A stretch of DNA of 64,000 bases from Achromobacter seleniivolatilans. Its GTDB lineage: Bacteria; Pseudomonadota; Gammaproteobacteria; Burkholderiales; Burkholderiaceae_B. Below are positions 1-7,668 of this stretch, piece by piece; position 1 is the stretch's first letter; every line of letters starts with the position of its first letter. The stretch lies in contig NZ_CP132977.1 of NCBI RefSeq assembly GCF_030864005.1, positions 1-64,000 on the forward strand. Reading direction: 5' to 3'. The notes below the pieces were generated by a model that saw nothing but the letters and a program-made list of their open reading frames with translations, was not told the DNA's origin and ran no database searches. The translations under genes were made by a program, and so were the position numbers.

Positions 1-455
1 AGCGCAGCCTGGCTGGATGTCAACGGTCCAACCTCGACCCTCCAGTCCGCGTAGTTTCCATCGGCGCGCCGAACGATAGCGATGCGGTCATTGGGGGCAC
101 CCTTAGCAAGAAGAGCCTTGGCCAACCGTTCGGCTGCGTGGCCATCCCCATAAGCAGCGGACGTGAGCCAGCGTTCCGCCGGCGCTGGCGGCTGTCCGCG
201 CTCGGAATCCCCCGCCCCCGAATCGGCATCGAGTGGTCGCAGCTCGTTCGGCTGAATTGGGGGAAACGGTCCACCAACCAGGCCCGCGTTAGGATCGAGG
301 TGCCGGACTTGATCGTCGGAGGGGCCAAGGGAATTGCGGTCTGTTGTCCGCAGGTCGCGGGGGCGCTCAGTGGCCAGGGAATACACCACCAGTGCAGCGG
401 CGCCGCCGCCGGCCGCCGCAATTGCGAAAGCCAGGATCCAGGCTAGAGATCTCAT
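1..455 (-). CDS. SPOR-like membrane-anchored protein, copy 1 (C-terminus off window)
   Basis: Translating from the ATG at 455 gives a membrane anchor (MRSLAWILAFAIAAAGGG), a Pro/Glu-rich linker, then a SPOR-like domain (APNDRIAIVRR, DWRVEVGPLT) that runs off the window start. It closely parallels the gene at 5958-6458 (APNDVIAIVRR, DWRVEVGPLT), so the two are paralogues. Its ATG overlaps the stop of the upstream prepilin peptidase gene by 4 nt (ATGA), so the two are translationally coupled. SPOR domains bind denuded peptidoglycan, so a periplasmic role beside the pilus/secretion apparatus is inferred. The exact role is unknown. Confidence 0.7.
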   Translation of the reverse strand, partial: MRSLAWILAFAIAAAGGGAAALVVYSLATERPRDLRTTDRNSLGPSDDQVRHLDPNAGLVGGPFPPIQPNELRPLDADSGAGDSERGQPPAPAERWLTSAAYGDGHAAERLAKALLAKGAPNDRIAIVRRADGNYADWRVEVGPLTSSQAA

Positions 456-1111
456 GGCAACCGCAACAAGAGTAGTTCAATGCCGGCCAGCTTCAAGATG
501 GCCAGAATGGCACCGGTCACCGCCAGCGCAGGTCCAAATGCCATGACACCACGTCGACGCATAACCAGCTGCGCGAATACCTGCAACACGCACGAGCCCA
601 ATATGACGGCGGCCAACTCGCCGACAACTAGCCATGCCGACAGGCCCGCGGTCATCTTGAGATCCCCGTGGCCGATGGCCGCCATACGCCGGCAGCCGCA
701 GTAGCCGGCGGCAACCAGCCACACCGCTCCGTATCCCACCACCACGCCGACCACGGCGGTTTCAATGGAGCCGCCCCAGGGCACGATGCCGGCCCAATGT
801 GCGATCAGCCCTCCCCATACGGGTGAGCCAGTAATTTCGTCGGGGAGGACCCTGGCATGAGCGTCGACTAGCGCTCCCGCTGCCAACATGGTCAGATAGA
901 AGGCGAAAGCCACAGCGCTCATCGGCGCCAGCGGGGCAATGGAACATGCAATCCAGATGGCCAGCATGCTCGCGCGCGCGCAGCCAGGCCTCCAGCCACT
1001 AGGCGAAGGCCGGCGGCGACGCGCACCCGCTGCATCGCGCGTGCCGTTGATCAAGGGAGCCGCTGGCCCACGAACCGCTCGAGTCCTTTCGCCCAAGACA
1101 GGCGGCGGCAC
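452..1111 (-). CDS. A24-type prepilin peptidase-like protein, copy 1
   Basis: A polytopic membrane protein with both aspartates of the type IV prepilin peptidase family: D83 in LVDAHARVLPDEIT and D150 in GHGDLK. These enzymes cleave the leader of class IV pilins at the inner membrane. From LAIW onward it aligns well with the copy at 6455-7162. Its first ~48 residues are Arg/Pro-rich and do not match the other copy's membrane N-terminus, so it may be N-terminally replaced. The start is uncertain: GTG at 1111, or the internal ATG at 967. It is coupled (ATGA) to the SPOR-like gene. It may be functional or decaying. Confidence 0.7.
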   Translation of the reverse strand: MPPPVLGERTRAVRGPAAPLINGTRDAAGARRRRPSPSGWRPGCARASMLAIWIACSIAPLAPMSAVAFAFYLTMLAAGALVDAHARVLPDEITGSPVWGGLIAHWAGIVPWGGSIETAVVGVVVGYGAVWLVAAGYCGCRRMAAIGHGDLKMTAGLSAWLVVGELAAVILGSCVLQVFAQLVMRRRGVMAFGPALAVTGAILAILKLAGIELLLLRLP

Positions 1112-1393
1112 ACGCTCCGGCGACGCTGTGGCGCGCCTTGCTTTGGCAACTTCGAGTCGGTATGATCTTTGCTCGTTCGCTGTCGGTGTTGAAACACCCG
1201 CAGACGTAGCTTTGATGTTTGATGCCTAGTACCGTAGTAGCACCCTGACCCTTGATGCCGGCCCATACCCCAACGGGCGCCGCGCTGATGAGGTGACGAC
1301 TTCCCAGGCGAACGAACCGCGCACTGTCCAAGCATGGATTGCATTCAGTCCATGAATCTGGCGCGGTATTCCATTTCGTAAATACACAGCCTC

Positions 1394-1420
1394 TGAGCTT
1401 TTTCATCCAACGAAAGCTCA
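1394..1420 (+). repeat. Hairpin in the leader upstream of the 1483 gene
   Basis: Inverted repeat TGAGCTTT ... AAAGCTCA (8 bp, 11-nt loop) ends 62 nt before the ATG at 1483. It lies in a 370-bp stretch (1112-1482) without a convincing gene. It could be a leader hairpin or an operator. A weaker CATGGA/TCCATG repeat lies just upstream. I see nothing else in that gap. Confidence 0.35.
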
Positions 1421-1482
1421 GCGCTTGGCGTTCTTTCGCCTTGTGTGGCTTAACTCCCACTGGGAAACAGGGAATCACCTCC

Positions 1483-2211
1483 ATGACCAATGCACACGTA
1501 ACCATTCAACGCATCGCAAGCATTGCCTATCACGAAACCGCCGCAGCCTGGGAAAAGCGCGGCCAACGCATGCGCTTCAACAAGGAAGACTTCCAGGAAC
1601 TGACTGCCGCCTTGTTCGGATACAAGAGTGAGGCCCTGTATCGCAAAGCCATCAAACGGAAGGCCATCCCGCGCTATCTTGAAAGCGTGCAGTTCGTTGT
1701 CGGCATGAAAGCGCTCCCGGCCTATACGCTTCCGGAAATTGCTGATGCGACCAAGGTGGAATTGCAGAAAACGATCGTCTCGGTGTTCCGGGAAATTCAC
1801 CCGGGTGTTGTCTATAAGACCAATCCGAAGTCGCTCTTCAAGGGCAATACGGCGATGCGCATCATCAACAAACGCTTGCGGACGCACGGCGCACGCGAAC
1901 GGTTCGGGGGCCTCTACGCCGTTTATCCGAAGGACAGTCAGCATTTCACGGCTGAACTGGGGGTGGAGAAGGGCACCATCACTTGCCGGATCGAGGGGTG
2001 GGCCTACCCCCAGGCGACGTTAGACTTGCCCGATCTGTTGGCTGGCGTCCCGGGTGCGGAGGCGGTCAAGTTTACCGCCGCGTTCACCCTTCAGAAGCAG
2101 GGACCGGGCTTCTACAACAATATGAAACTGGAATCGCTGGTCCCGCTCCCCCGGAAGCGCCGCCGCGATACGATGCGCGCCCATCAACCGGCCGACTCCA
2201 TCCTGATCTAA
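1483..2211 (+). CDS. Hypothetical protein, 242 aa
   Basis: I do not recognise this family. The ATG at 1483 is preferred because the longer upstream frame is low-complexity and crosses the leader hairpin. The product is soluble and basic, with no signal peptide or membrane segment. It opens with a helical N-terminus containing an Arg/Lys-rich part (YRKAIKRKAIPRY) and ends with a very basic tail (PRKRRRDTM), so nucleic-acid binding is possible. It is followed by a clear factor-independent terminator, so it is probably monocistronic. It lies alone, divergent from the prepilin peptidase pair. Confidence 0.65.
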   Translation: MTNAHVTIQRIASIAYHETAAAWEKRGQRMRFNKEDFQELTAALFGYKSEALYRKAIKRKAIPRYLESVQFVVGMKALPAYTLPEIADATKVELQKTIVSVFREIHPGVVYKTNPKSLFKGNTAMRIINKRLRTHGARERFGGLYAVYPKDSQHFTAELGVEKGTITCRIEGWAYPQATLDLPDLLAGVPGAEAVKFTAAFTLQKQGPGFYNNMKLESLVPLPRKRRRDTMRAHQPADSILI

Positions 2212-2263
2212 TAGCCAAAAGCGAACTCAAGGCCGGGACTGGCCATTCGCTATAGAAGCACCC

Positions 2264-2285
2264 AAGGCCGCATGCGGCCTTTTTC
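2264..2285 (+). terminator. Rho-independent terminator after the 1483 gene
   Basis: Perfect palindrome AAGGCCGCATGCGGCCTT followed by a T run, 53 nt downstream of the stop at 2211. Confidence 0.85.
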
Positions 2286-2563
2286 TATCGCCCCACAAGG
2301 GAAACTGTGGATTGTCCCGTCGCGCTCTTCCGTAAGGTCGCGAACAACGCGCCGCGCGGTTTAGAAGCGGGCCAGTTGCTCGCGGCCACCAACAGATCTC
2401 CGGCGAAACCAGCCGCATAGCCAAGTTGTACCGCCTGCGCAGTCGAAATCAACAGCGTCAGAATCTGCGCAGACCGCGCACGCTTTGCGCGATGCTCGTG
2501 TCAATGTCGGGCCGCGCGCCGCGCCCCCCCGGTTGCCCAATGCAGTTCAATGGACGTTGCAGC
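2286..2563. other. Non-coding gap
   Basis: Between the terminator and the converging regulator gene I see no gene, repeat or clear regulatory site. The reading frames here are short or are arginine/proline-rich shadows. Confidence 0.5.
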
Positions 2564-3526
2564 TCAGACCCGACCTTGCCTAGCCATACGCCGCAGCGCC
2601 TGAGGCGGCTGGCCATAGACGCGCAGGAACGTCCGCCGCATGCGTTCGCTGTCGGTAAAGCCAGCACGCCGCGCCACGCTGTCGATGCTGTCGGCCCCTG
2701 CCTCGAGATGCGCGCGCGCAGCTTCAGCCCGAATGCGTTCAACCGCCTTGGCTGGCGTTTCGCCGGTCTCGGCCTTGAAGCTGCGCAAGAACTGACGCGG
2801 GCTGACACAGGCCACGTCGGCCAAATGCTCGACTGTCAGCGCCGCGCCAAGATTTCCCCGGATGTGCTCCAGAACCGCACGGATGCGTTCGCTGTCGGGA
2901 GCCAGGTCCTGCAGCGCCGAGAACTGCGACTGGCCGCCCGATCGGCGGTGATAGACCACCATCTCACGAGCTGTGGCGCCCGCCACGTCCGCGCCCAGGT
3001 CGCATTCGACCATAGCCAGCGCGAGGTCGATGCCGGCGGTGATGCCGGCCGAGGTCCAAGTGTCGCCATCCCGCAAATGGATCCGGTCCGCGTCGACCTG
3101 CACGTCCGGATAGGTGCGCGCGAGCTGGACGGCATGGCGCCAGTGGGTGGTGGCGCGCAGGCCGTCCAGCAGGCCAGCGGCCGCCAGCACAAATGCGCCG
3201 GTGCAGACGCTGGCCACGCGCCGGCCGGCTTGGCGATGACCGTGCAAATATGTCCGCATGGCCGGTGTGACGGCCGCCGCCCGCGCGCCCTCGCCGCCCG
3301 GCACCACCAACGTGCCGGCGGGCGCGTCGCTCCAACGCCGAGTTAAGACTTCGACCCCACAAGAACTGCGGACCGGGCCGCCGAGCTCGGACACGACGTG
3401 AACCGCATAGGCCGGACCGGCGGTAGTCCGTGCCTGCTTGCCGGCAGTCTGGAACACCGCTGCAGGGCCAGACATGTCGAGCAATTGGAAGTCCGGCACC
3501 AGCAGGAAGATGACGTCGTAGGACAT
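2564..3526 (-). CDS. GlxA-family AraC-type transcriptional regulator
   Basis: 320 aa from the ATG at 3526 (MSYDVIFLLVPDFQLLDMSG, the usual start of this family). Residues ~1-180 form a DJ-1/PfpI class I glutamine-amidotransferase-like domain, with LVVPGGEG and the nucleophile-elbow motif VCTGAFVLAAAGLLDG. Residues ~220-320 form an AraC double helix-turn-helix (VEHLADVACVSPRQFLRSFK, then SIDSVARRAGFTDSERMRRTF). Such proteins are one-component activators whose DJ-1 domain senses an unknown ligand. It is divergent from the MFS gene at 3664 across a 137-bp intergenic region, so it probably controls that transporter. The pair looks like cargo, not a transfer gene. Confidence 0.92.
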   Translation of the reverse strand: MSYDVIFLLVPDFQLLDMSGPAAVFQTAGKQARTTAGPAYAVHVVSELGGPVRSSCGVEVLTRRWSDAPAGTLVVPGGEGARAAAVTPAMRTYLHGHRQAGRRVASVCTGAFVLAAAGLLDGLRATTHWRHAVQLARTYPDVQVDADRIHLRDGDTWTSAGITAGIDLALAMVECDLGADVAGATAREMVVYHRRSGGQSQFSALQDLAPDSERIRAVLEHIRGNLGAALTVEHLADVACVSPRQFLRSFKAETGETPAKAVERIRAEAARAHLEAGADSIDSVARRAGFTDSERMRRTFLRVYGQPPQALRRMARQGRV

Positions 3527-3663
3527 GGCGATTTTTAAGGGAATTATGTCATTTACGCCACAGTGTGTGTCGATAAAGTGAGGCCTGTCAAACCCGTGCA
3601 GTCCCACCCGGCCGCGCCTGCCGCGCCGCCCTCCCCATCTCGGTCATCCCCATCGTTCCCGCC

Positions 3664-4890
3664 ATGCCGCCTTCAGCCTCCAACACTACCGGCCGTCGCA
3701 ATGCACGTATCTTGGCCGTCTGCCAGGGCCTATTTGTCGCCGCCATTTCTATCGACCTGACTCTGACGGCGCTGACCGGTCACATGCTCGCGCCCAACAA
3801 GGCGTTGTCCACCCTACCATTCGCACTGATCACGGTAGCGGGCGCGCTCGTTACCTGGTTCGCCTCGTTGCTGATGCAGCGCATCGGCCGGCGCAGGGGA
3901 TTTGCGCTGGGCGCACTGGCCGGCGCGGCGGGCGGCGGCCTTTCGGTATGGGCCGTGTTTCATGCCGATTTCTGGGTGTTCTGCGCTGGCACCGCGCTGG
4001 TCGGCGTGTTCCAGGCCTTTGCCCAGTATTACCGGCTCGCGGCGGCAGACGCGGTCCCGCCCGCCGCCAAGAGCCGCGCGATCTCGGTGGTGATGGCCGG
4101 CGGTGTCATCGCCGCGATCGCCGGCCCCGCACTGGCCGCGTGGAGTCGTGACCTGTTCGCACCGGTCACCTTCGCCGGCGCCTATCTGATGGTGACCTTG
4201 CTGGCGCTGCTGTCGGCCGCGCTGCTGTGGGGCGGCTATCGCGACGCCGAAGCGCCCGCCGCGGCCGGCGAGATCCAGGCCGGCCTGCCAGCGCGGCCGC
4301 TGCGCGAGGTTGCGAGCCAGCCAGTGTTCGTCGCCGCGCTGGCCAACAACGTGGTCGGGTCGGTTTCGATGATGTTCATCATGACCGCCGCGCCGCTGGC
4401 CGCGGTGGCATGCAGCCACAGCATCGGTGACGGCGCCAACATCATGCAGTGGCACCTGGTCGGCATGTACGCGCCGGCCTTCTTTGCTGGAACGCTGATC
4501 CAGCGCTTCGGTCTACCGCGGGTCCTGGGCGCCGGCATGCTGCTGAACGTCGCCTGCTCGCTGATCTCGATGGCCTCGCCGTCACTGCCCGCGTTCTATG
4601 CCGCGCTGTTCTGCCTGGGGGTGGGCTGGAATTTCATGTTCGTCGGCGGCACCACACTGCTAGCGCAGTCCTACCGCCCGTCGGAACGCGCGCGCGCACA
4701 AGGCGCGGCTGAGATGCTGCGGTATGCCGCTACAGCGCTGGCCACGCTGGCGGCCGGGCCGGCGTTGGACGCCTTTGGATGGGAAGCGTTGAACGCGGCT
4801 ATGCTGCCGGTGGTGCTGGCGGCCGGCCTGATGACATGGTGGTGGGCGCGTGGCTCGGCCCGGGGGGAAGCGGTGACCGGGCCGGCTTGA
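3664..4890 (+). CDS. MFS transporter
   Basis: 408-aa integral membrane protein with about twelve hydrophobic segments and a charged loop between TM2 and TM3 (MQRIGRRRGFALG) typical of the major facilitator superfamily. The second half has a related loop (LIQRFGLPRVLGAGMLL). Many Gly/Ala-rich helices suggest an export-type carrier, but the substrate cannot be read from the sequence. It is divergent from a GlxA/AraC regulator, an arrangement common for regulated efflux genes. No other pathway gene is adjacent. Confidence 0.9.
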   Translation: MPPSASNTTGRRNARILAVCQGLFVAAISIDLTLTALTGHMLAPNKALSTLPFALITVAGALVTWFASLLMQRIGRRRGFALGALAGAAGGGLSVWAVFHADFWVFCAGTALVGVFQAFAQYYRLAAADAVPPAAKSRAISVVMAGGVIAAIAGPALAAWSRDLFAPVTFAGAYLMVTLLALLSAALLWGGYRDAEAPAAAGEIQAGLPARPLREVASQPVFVAALANNVVGSVSMMFIMTAAPLAAVACSHSIGDGANIMQWHLVGMYAPAFFAGTLIQRFGLPRVLGAGMLLNVACSLISMASPSLPAFYAALFCLGVGWNFMFVGGTTLLAQSYRPSERARAQGAAEMLRYAATALATLAAGPALDAFGWEALNAAMLPVVLAAGLMTWWWARGSARGEAVTGPA

Positions 4891-4983
4891 CCAGCAGGAT
4901 GCAACTCACTGCGCCACGCCACTTCATACCGGCTGCCAAGCGCTCGACCGACGCTGCCAAACCTTGAGGCATTGCCGCGGCGT

Positions 4984-5706
4984 CTAGCGCCGGCTTGCTG
5001 GTTCCAGCCGAGTTGCAACGAATCCCTTGGACTTCAGTGCCCTACCGACGTCTTTAGGCCGGGGCTCCCTGCCGTAGGTAGCAAGGGGCTCGCCAAATGC
5101 CTCGTACACATCGCACACAAGACGCGAACAGAACTGCCCCTGCGACTTATTCCTCCACCGGTTCGGGAGGCGAAGCGCGCGGGCAGCGGCATGAGACCAC
5201 GAGCGCGTGCTTGCAACACGTAGAAGCAGCGCAGGCAGAACGAGGGCTGCCCCAATAGCTATGAGGCCGGGCTGGGGGCCAAACTCGGTGAGCTTCCAGA
5301 TGAGCGACGCCGCAGGGATCGTGAGCGAAACGAGGCCGATCCGCGTGAGGCCAGAAGCGACAGCGCTGGGTAAGTCGTATTCCTGACCTTTAAAGGCCAG
5401 TCCTGCCTGCTTGAGGCGAATCGCTTCCTCTGGCGTCAAGCCAATCGGTCGACGGAACAGCCACACCTCGTCGTGAAGTGCCAGGAACTCATCCAAGGTT
5501 TGCGTCCGAACGCCAAAGCTCTGGTTCGACGAATCTGATTCCGTCCCACTTTTTTCCGGGGGCACAGCCTCCAGCACCAAACCAGATTCGTCGAGGATTA
5601 CGGCAGCGTGGCTGAAAGGACTCAACGTACCAAACCTGATGAGCCGGCTATTTCGACTACAACGAGAAGAGAAGAGAACATCGCCCGCGGCGAAAATTGA
5701 GTGCAT
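4984..5706 (-). CDS. YiiX-like permuted papain-fold (NlpC/P60-type) membrane protein
   Basis: 240 aa from the ATG at 5706. The N-terminus carries AAGDVLFSS and, at H33, SPFSHAAVILDESG. The C-terminal part carries C193 in QFCSRLVCDVYEAFG. Histidine before cysteine is the circular permutation seen in YaeF/YiiX-type (DUF830) NlpC/P60 relatives, which act as amidases or peptidases on cell-wall or lipid substrates. Between them lie two hydrophobic stretches (IGLVSLTIPAASLIW, GLIAIGAALVLPALLL), which is unusual for the family and suggests membrane insertion. A start 29 codons upstream is possible but less family-like. Substrate unknown. Confidence 0.65.
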   Translation of the reverse strand: MHSIFAAGDVLFSSRCSRNSRLIRFGTLSPFSHAAVILDESGLVLEAVPPEKSGTESDSSNQSFGVRTQTLDEFLALHDEVWLFRRPIGLTPEEAIRLKQAGLAFKGQEYDLPSAVASGLTRIGLVSLTIPAASLIWKLTEFGPQPGLIAIGAALVLPALLLRVASTRSWSHAAARALRLPNRWRNKSQGQFCSRLVCDVYEAFGEPLATYGREPRPKDVGRALKSKGFVATRLEPASRR

Positions 5707-5957
5707 GTTTGACCAGAGGAAGCTATGGAAGGACCGGCGTGGGGTTGGATACTCTGTATAACGCCGAGAAACGCGTACAGCAACTTGGCCCACGGGCAGA
5801 CGTCAAACTGGCCAAACCCCGGCCTCCGCATGGATTCGAACTCGCGGCCGGAATGACGAGTTCATGCTAGTCAGCTTGTTTGGCTCACAGCTGTCGCGGT
5901 GTCGACCAAGTAGACTGGGACGGGCCTTCGGGCACCGGCTCCGCATCTGCCGGCAAA

Positions 5958-6458
5958 CTACTCCACGCCGAATTCGAGTCCCTGCGCCTGAAGCAACGAC
6001 TGCAATTCGACGGCTTGCTCGGCGGTAAGGGGGCCCACCTCCACCCGCCAGTCCACGCGACCCTGGCCGCTGGTACGACGAACGATAGCGATGACGTCGT
6101 TCGGGGCGCCTTTGGCGAGTAGAGCCCTCGCCAGCTGCTCCGCGGCCGGGCCCTCCCCAAAAGCGCCGGATATGAGCCAACTTTCGGCAGGAGCCGCGGG
6201 TAACGCTTGTGTGGCCTCGGCAGCAATATCATCGAGTGGCAGCAGCTCACTCGGTAGCAGGGGCGCCAATGGCGTGCCGATCAAGCCGGCGTTGGGGTCC
6301 ATGTGCCGGACTTGTTCATCGGAAGGGCCCTGAAACGTGGGCTCTTCATTGCGAAAGTCACGGGGGCGCTCAGAGGCCACGGAGTACACAAGGAGTGCCG
6401 CACCGCCACCACAGAGGGCCGCAATGACGCCGCCGAAAATCCAGGCAATGGCTCTCAT
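5958..6458 (-). CDS. SPOR-like membrane-anchored protein, copy 2
   Basis: 166 aa starting at the ATG 6458, which overlaps the prepilin peptidase stop by 4 nt. One N-terminal transmembrane helix (MRAIAWIFGGVIAALCGGGA), a Pro-rich spacer, then a C-terminal SPOR-like domain (residues ~90-166: ESWLISGAFG, NDVIAIVRR, DWRVEVGPLTAEQAVELQS). The longer reading frame reaching 6998 is ruled out as a start because it would lie within the prepilin peptidase gene. Complete counterpart of the truncated gene at 1-455. It is last in the operon that begins near 8559. Periplasmic peptidoglycan binding is inferred from the SPOR family. Confidence 0.75.
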   Translation of the reverse strand: MRAIAWIFGGVIAALCGGGAALLVYSVASERPRDFRNEEPTFQGPSDEQVRHMDPNAGLIGTPLAPLLPSELLPLDDIAAEATQALPAAPAESWLISGAFGEGPAAEQLARALLAKGAPNDVIAIVRRTSGQGRVDWRVEVGPLTAEQAVELQSLLQAQGLEFGVE

Positions 6459-7162
6459 TGCACGAGCAGCATAGGGACCGCAACACCCGCAGCCTTCAAG
6501 ATGGCCAGAAGGCCACCCGCCGCTGCGAGAGCTGGCCCAAAGGCCATCACACCGCGCCGGCGCATGATTAGTTGCGCCACGACCTGTACCGAGCAGGAGA
6601 TAAGCAGGATGGCAGGCAAAGCACCAGCGCCCAGCCAGGCTCCCAGACCGGCCAGGAGCTTCAGGTCTCCGTGCCCGATCGCGGCCATCCCCCTGCTTAC
6701 GCAGTATCCGGCGCTGATCAACCACACGGCACCGTAGGCCACCACGACGCCAAGCGTGGCGCCCTCGATGGAGCCGCCCCAAGGAGCGGCACCCGCCATG
6801 TGCACAATCATCCCACCCCACACCAGGGAACCGGTTACCTCGTCCGGTAGGATCTGGGCGTCGAAATCTACAAGAGCGCCGGCGAGCAGCAAGGTCAGAA
6901 AGCAGGCAAGAGCCACGGCACCGCCCGGTGCCAGAGGCGCGATGGCGCAAGCCCCCCAAATGGCCAAGACGCTCGCCCTCGTTGCGGCGCCCCCACACAC
7001 CGCTCGGACGCCTCCAGAGAGCAGAGCCTGCAGCGTGGCGCCTGGGTATACGTTGCCATCCATGATCGTCGGCATGCGCTGGCGAAGGCGGAGAACGGCC
7101 TCCCCCGCCCCCAGGCCCGCCAGAACCATTGCGCCCAGAGAAATTGGCGTCATCATCAGCAC
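6455..7162 (-). CDS. A24-type prepilin peptidase (PilU-like), copy 2
   Basis: 235-aa polytopic inner-membrane protein with the two catalytic aspartates of type IV prepilin peptidases: D99 in ALVDFDAQILPDEVTG and D166 in GHGDLKLL. The usual N-terminal cytoplasmic cysteine domain of chromosomal PilD is absent, as in short plasmid PilU enzymes. It should cleave the leaders of the PilS and PilV pilins at 50-52 kb. The start is GTG 7162 or ATG 7156. Its N-terminus is a normal hydrophobic segment, unlike copy 1. It is coupled to the SPOR-like gene and follows the 7169 gene by 6 nt. Confidence 0.88.
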   Translation of the reverse strand: MLMMTPISLGAMVLAGLGAGEAVLRLRQRMPTIMDGNVYPGATLQALLSGGVRAVCGGAATRASVLAIWGACAIAPLAPGGAVALACFLTLLLAGALVDFDAQILPDEVTGSLVWGGMIVHMAGAAPWGGSIEGATLGVVVAYGAVWLISAGYCVSRGMAAIGHGDLKLLAGLGAWLGAGALPAILLISCSVQVVAQLIMRRRGVMAFGPALAAAGGLLAILKAAGVAVPMLLVQ

Positions 7163-7168
7163 CGTCGC

Positions 7169-7639
7169 TTAGTGGACCGTGGCGCCGCGCGTTCGCAGGC
7201 TGCCACTGCCGCCCACGCCCACGCTCACGCTGCCTTCGATCGAGAGAGTGCTCGACGATTCGTCAGCCACCAGGCGCTTGCCCTGGTGCTGAAAGCAATC
7301 CTTTGCCCGAGCATCCATGCGCGCAGCGACATCGGCGGGCAGGAGCCCCTGAGTCGCGCCCGTGGCACGAATCGTGTCCAGGCGAACGAATGCGGTGACC
7401 AATGCCCACCCTGAATCGCTCACCTGCAAATCATGCACTGCTTTCATCCATAGGCCGACCAGGCTTATGGCCTCAGGCTTCCAATCCACCTCCTCCGGGG
7501 CAGTCTGGGTGAAATGGCAGAAGGCCTGCCCGTACGGCAACAACGGCTCGCTGACCGAGGTCAACTCGTGGGGGGCAGCCGCCCCTTCACTGACCGCACC
7601 GCCGGCGTTCGATTGCTGATTGGTTTGGGTAGCAGACAT
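7169..7639 (-). CDS. Hypothetical protein, 156 aa
   Basis: Family not recognised. Soluble, acidic, with a low-complexity N-terminus (Gln/Asn/Gly/Ala), a central helical region with several Trp (VDWKPEAISLVGLWMKAVHDL) and a Gly/Ser-rich C-terminal tail (SIEGSVSVGVGGSGSLR). No signal peptide. It sits in a tight minus-strand operon, 29 nt after the metallopeptidase gene and 6 nt before the prepilin peptidase, so a role in pilus or transfer assembly is plausible. GGAG lies upstream of the ATG at 7639. Confidence 0.65.
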   Translation of the reverse strand: MSATQTNQQSNAGGAVSEGAAAPHELTSVSEPLLPYGQAFCHFTQTAPEEVDWKPEAISLVGLWMKAVHDLQVSDSGWALVTAFVRLDTIRATGATQGLLPADVAARMDARAKDCFQHQGKRLVADESSSTLSIEGSVSVGVGGSGSLRTRGATVH

Positions 7640-7668
7640 CGGGTAGCTCCAAGGTGAGACGGAATGGA

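Noticed and set aside
1365..1390. Possible 10-6-10 operator upstream of the 1483 gene (CATGAATCT)
   Set aside because: Only the first half-site is similar; the second matches in about 4 of 10 positions.
5815..5900. Possible tRNA or tRNA remnant on the minus strand (TTCGAATCC with an upstream GCGAG)
   Set aside because: The T-arm loop sequence is there but its stem does not pair (GCGAG opposite CCATG), and no acceptor stem or anticodon arm can be folded. It could be an attachment-site scar, but I cannot support it.
6459..6998. N-terminal extension of the SPOR-like gene
   Set aside because: It lies entirely inside the prepilin peptidase gene, and the ATGA overlap fixes the start at 6458.
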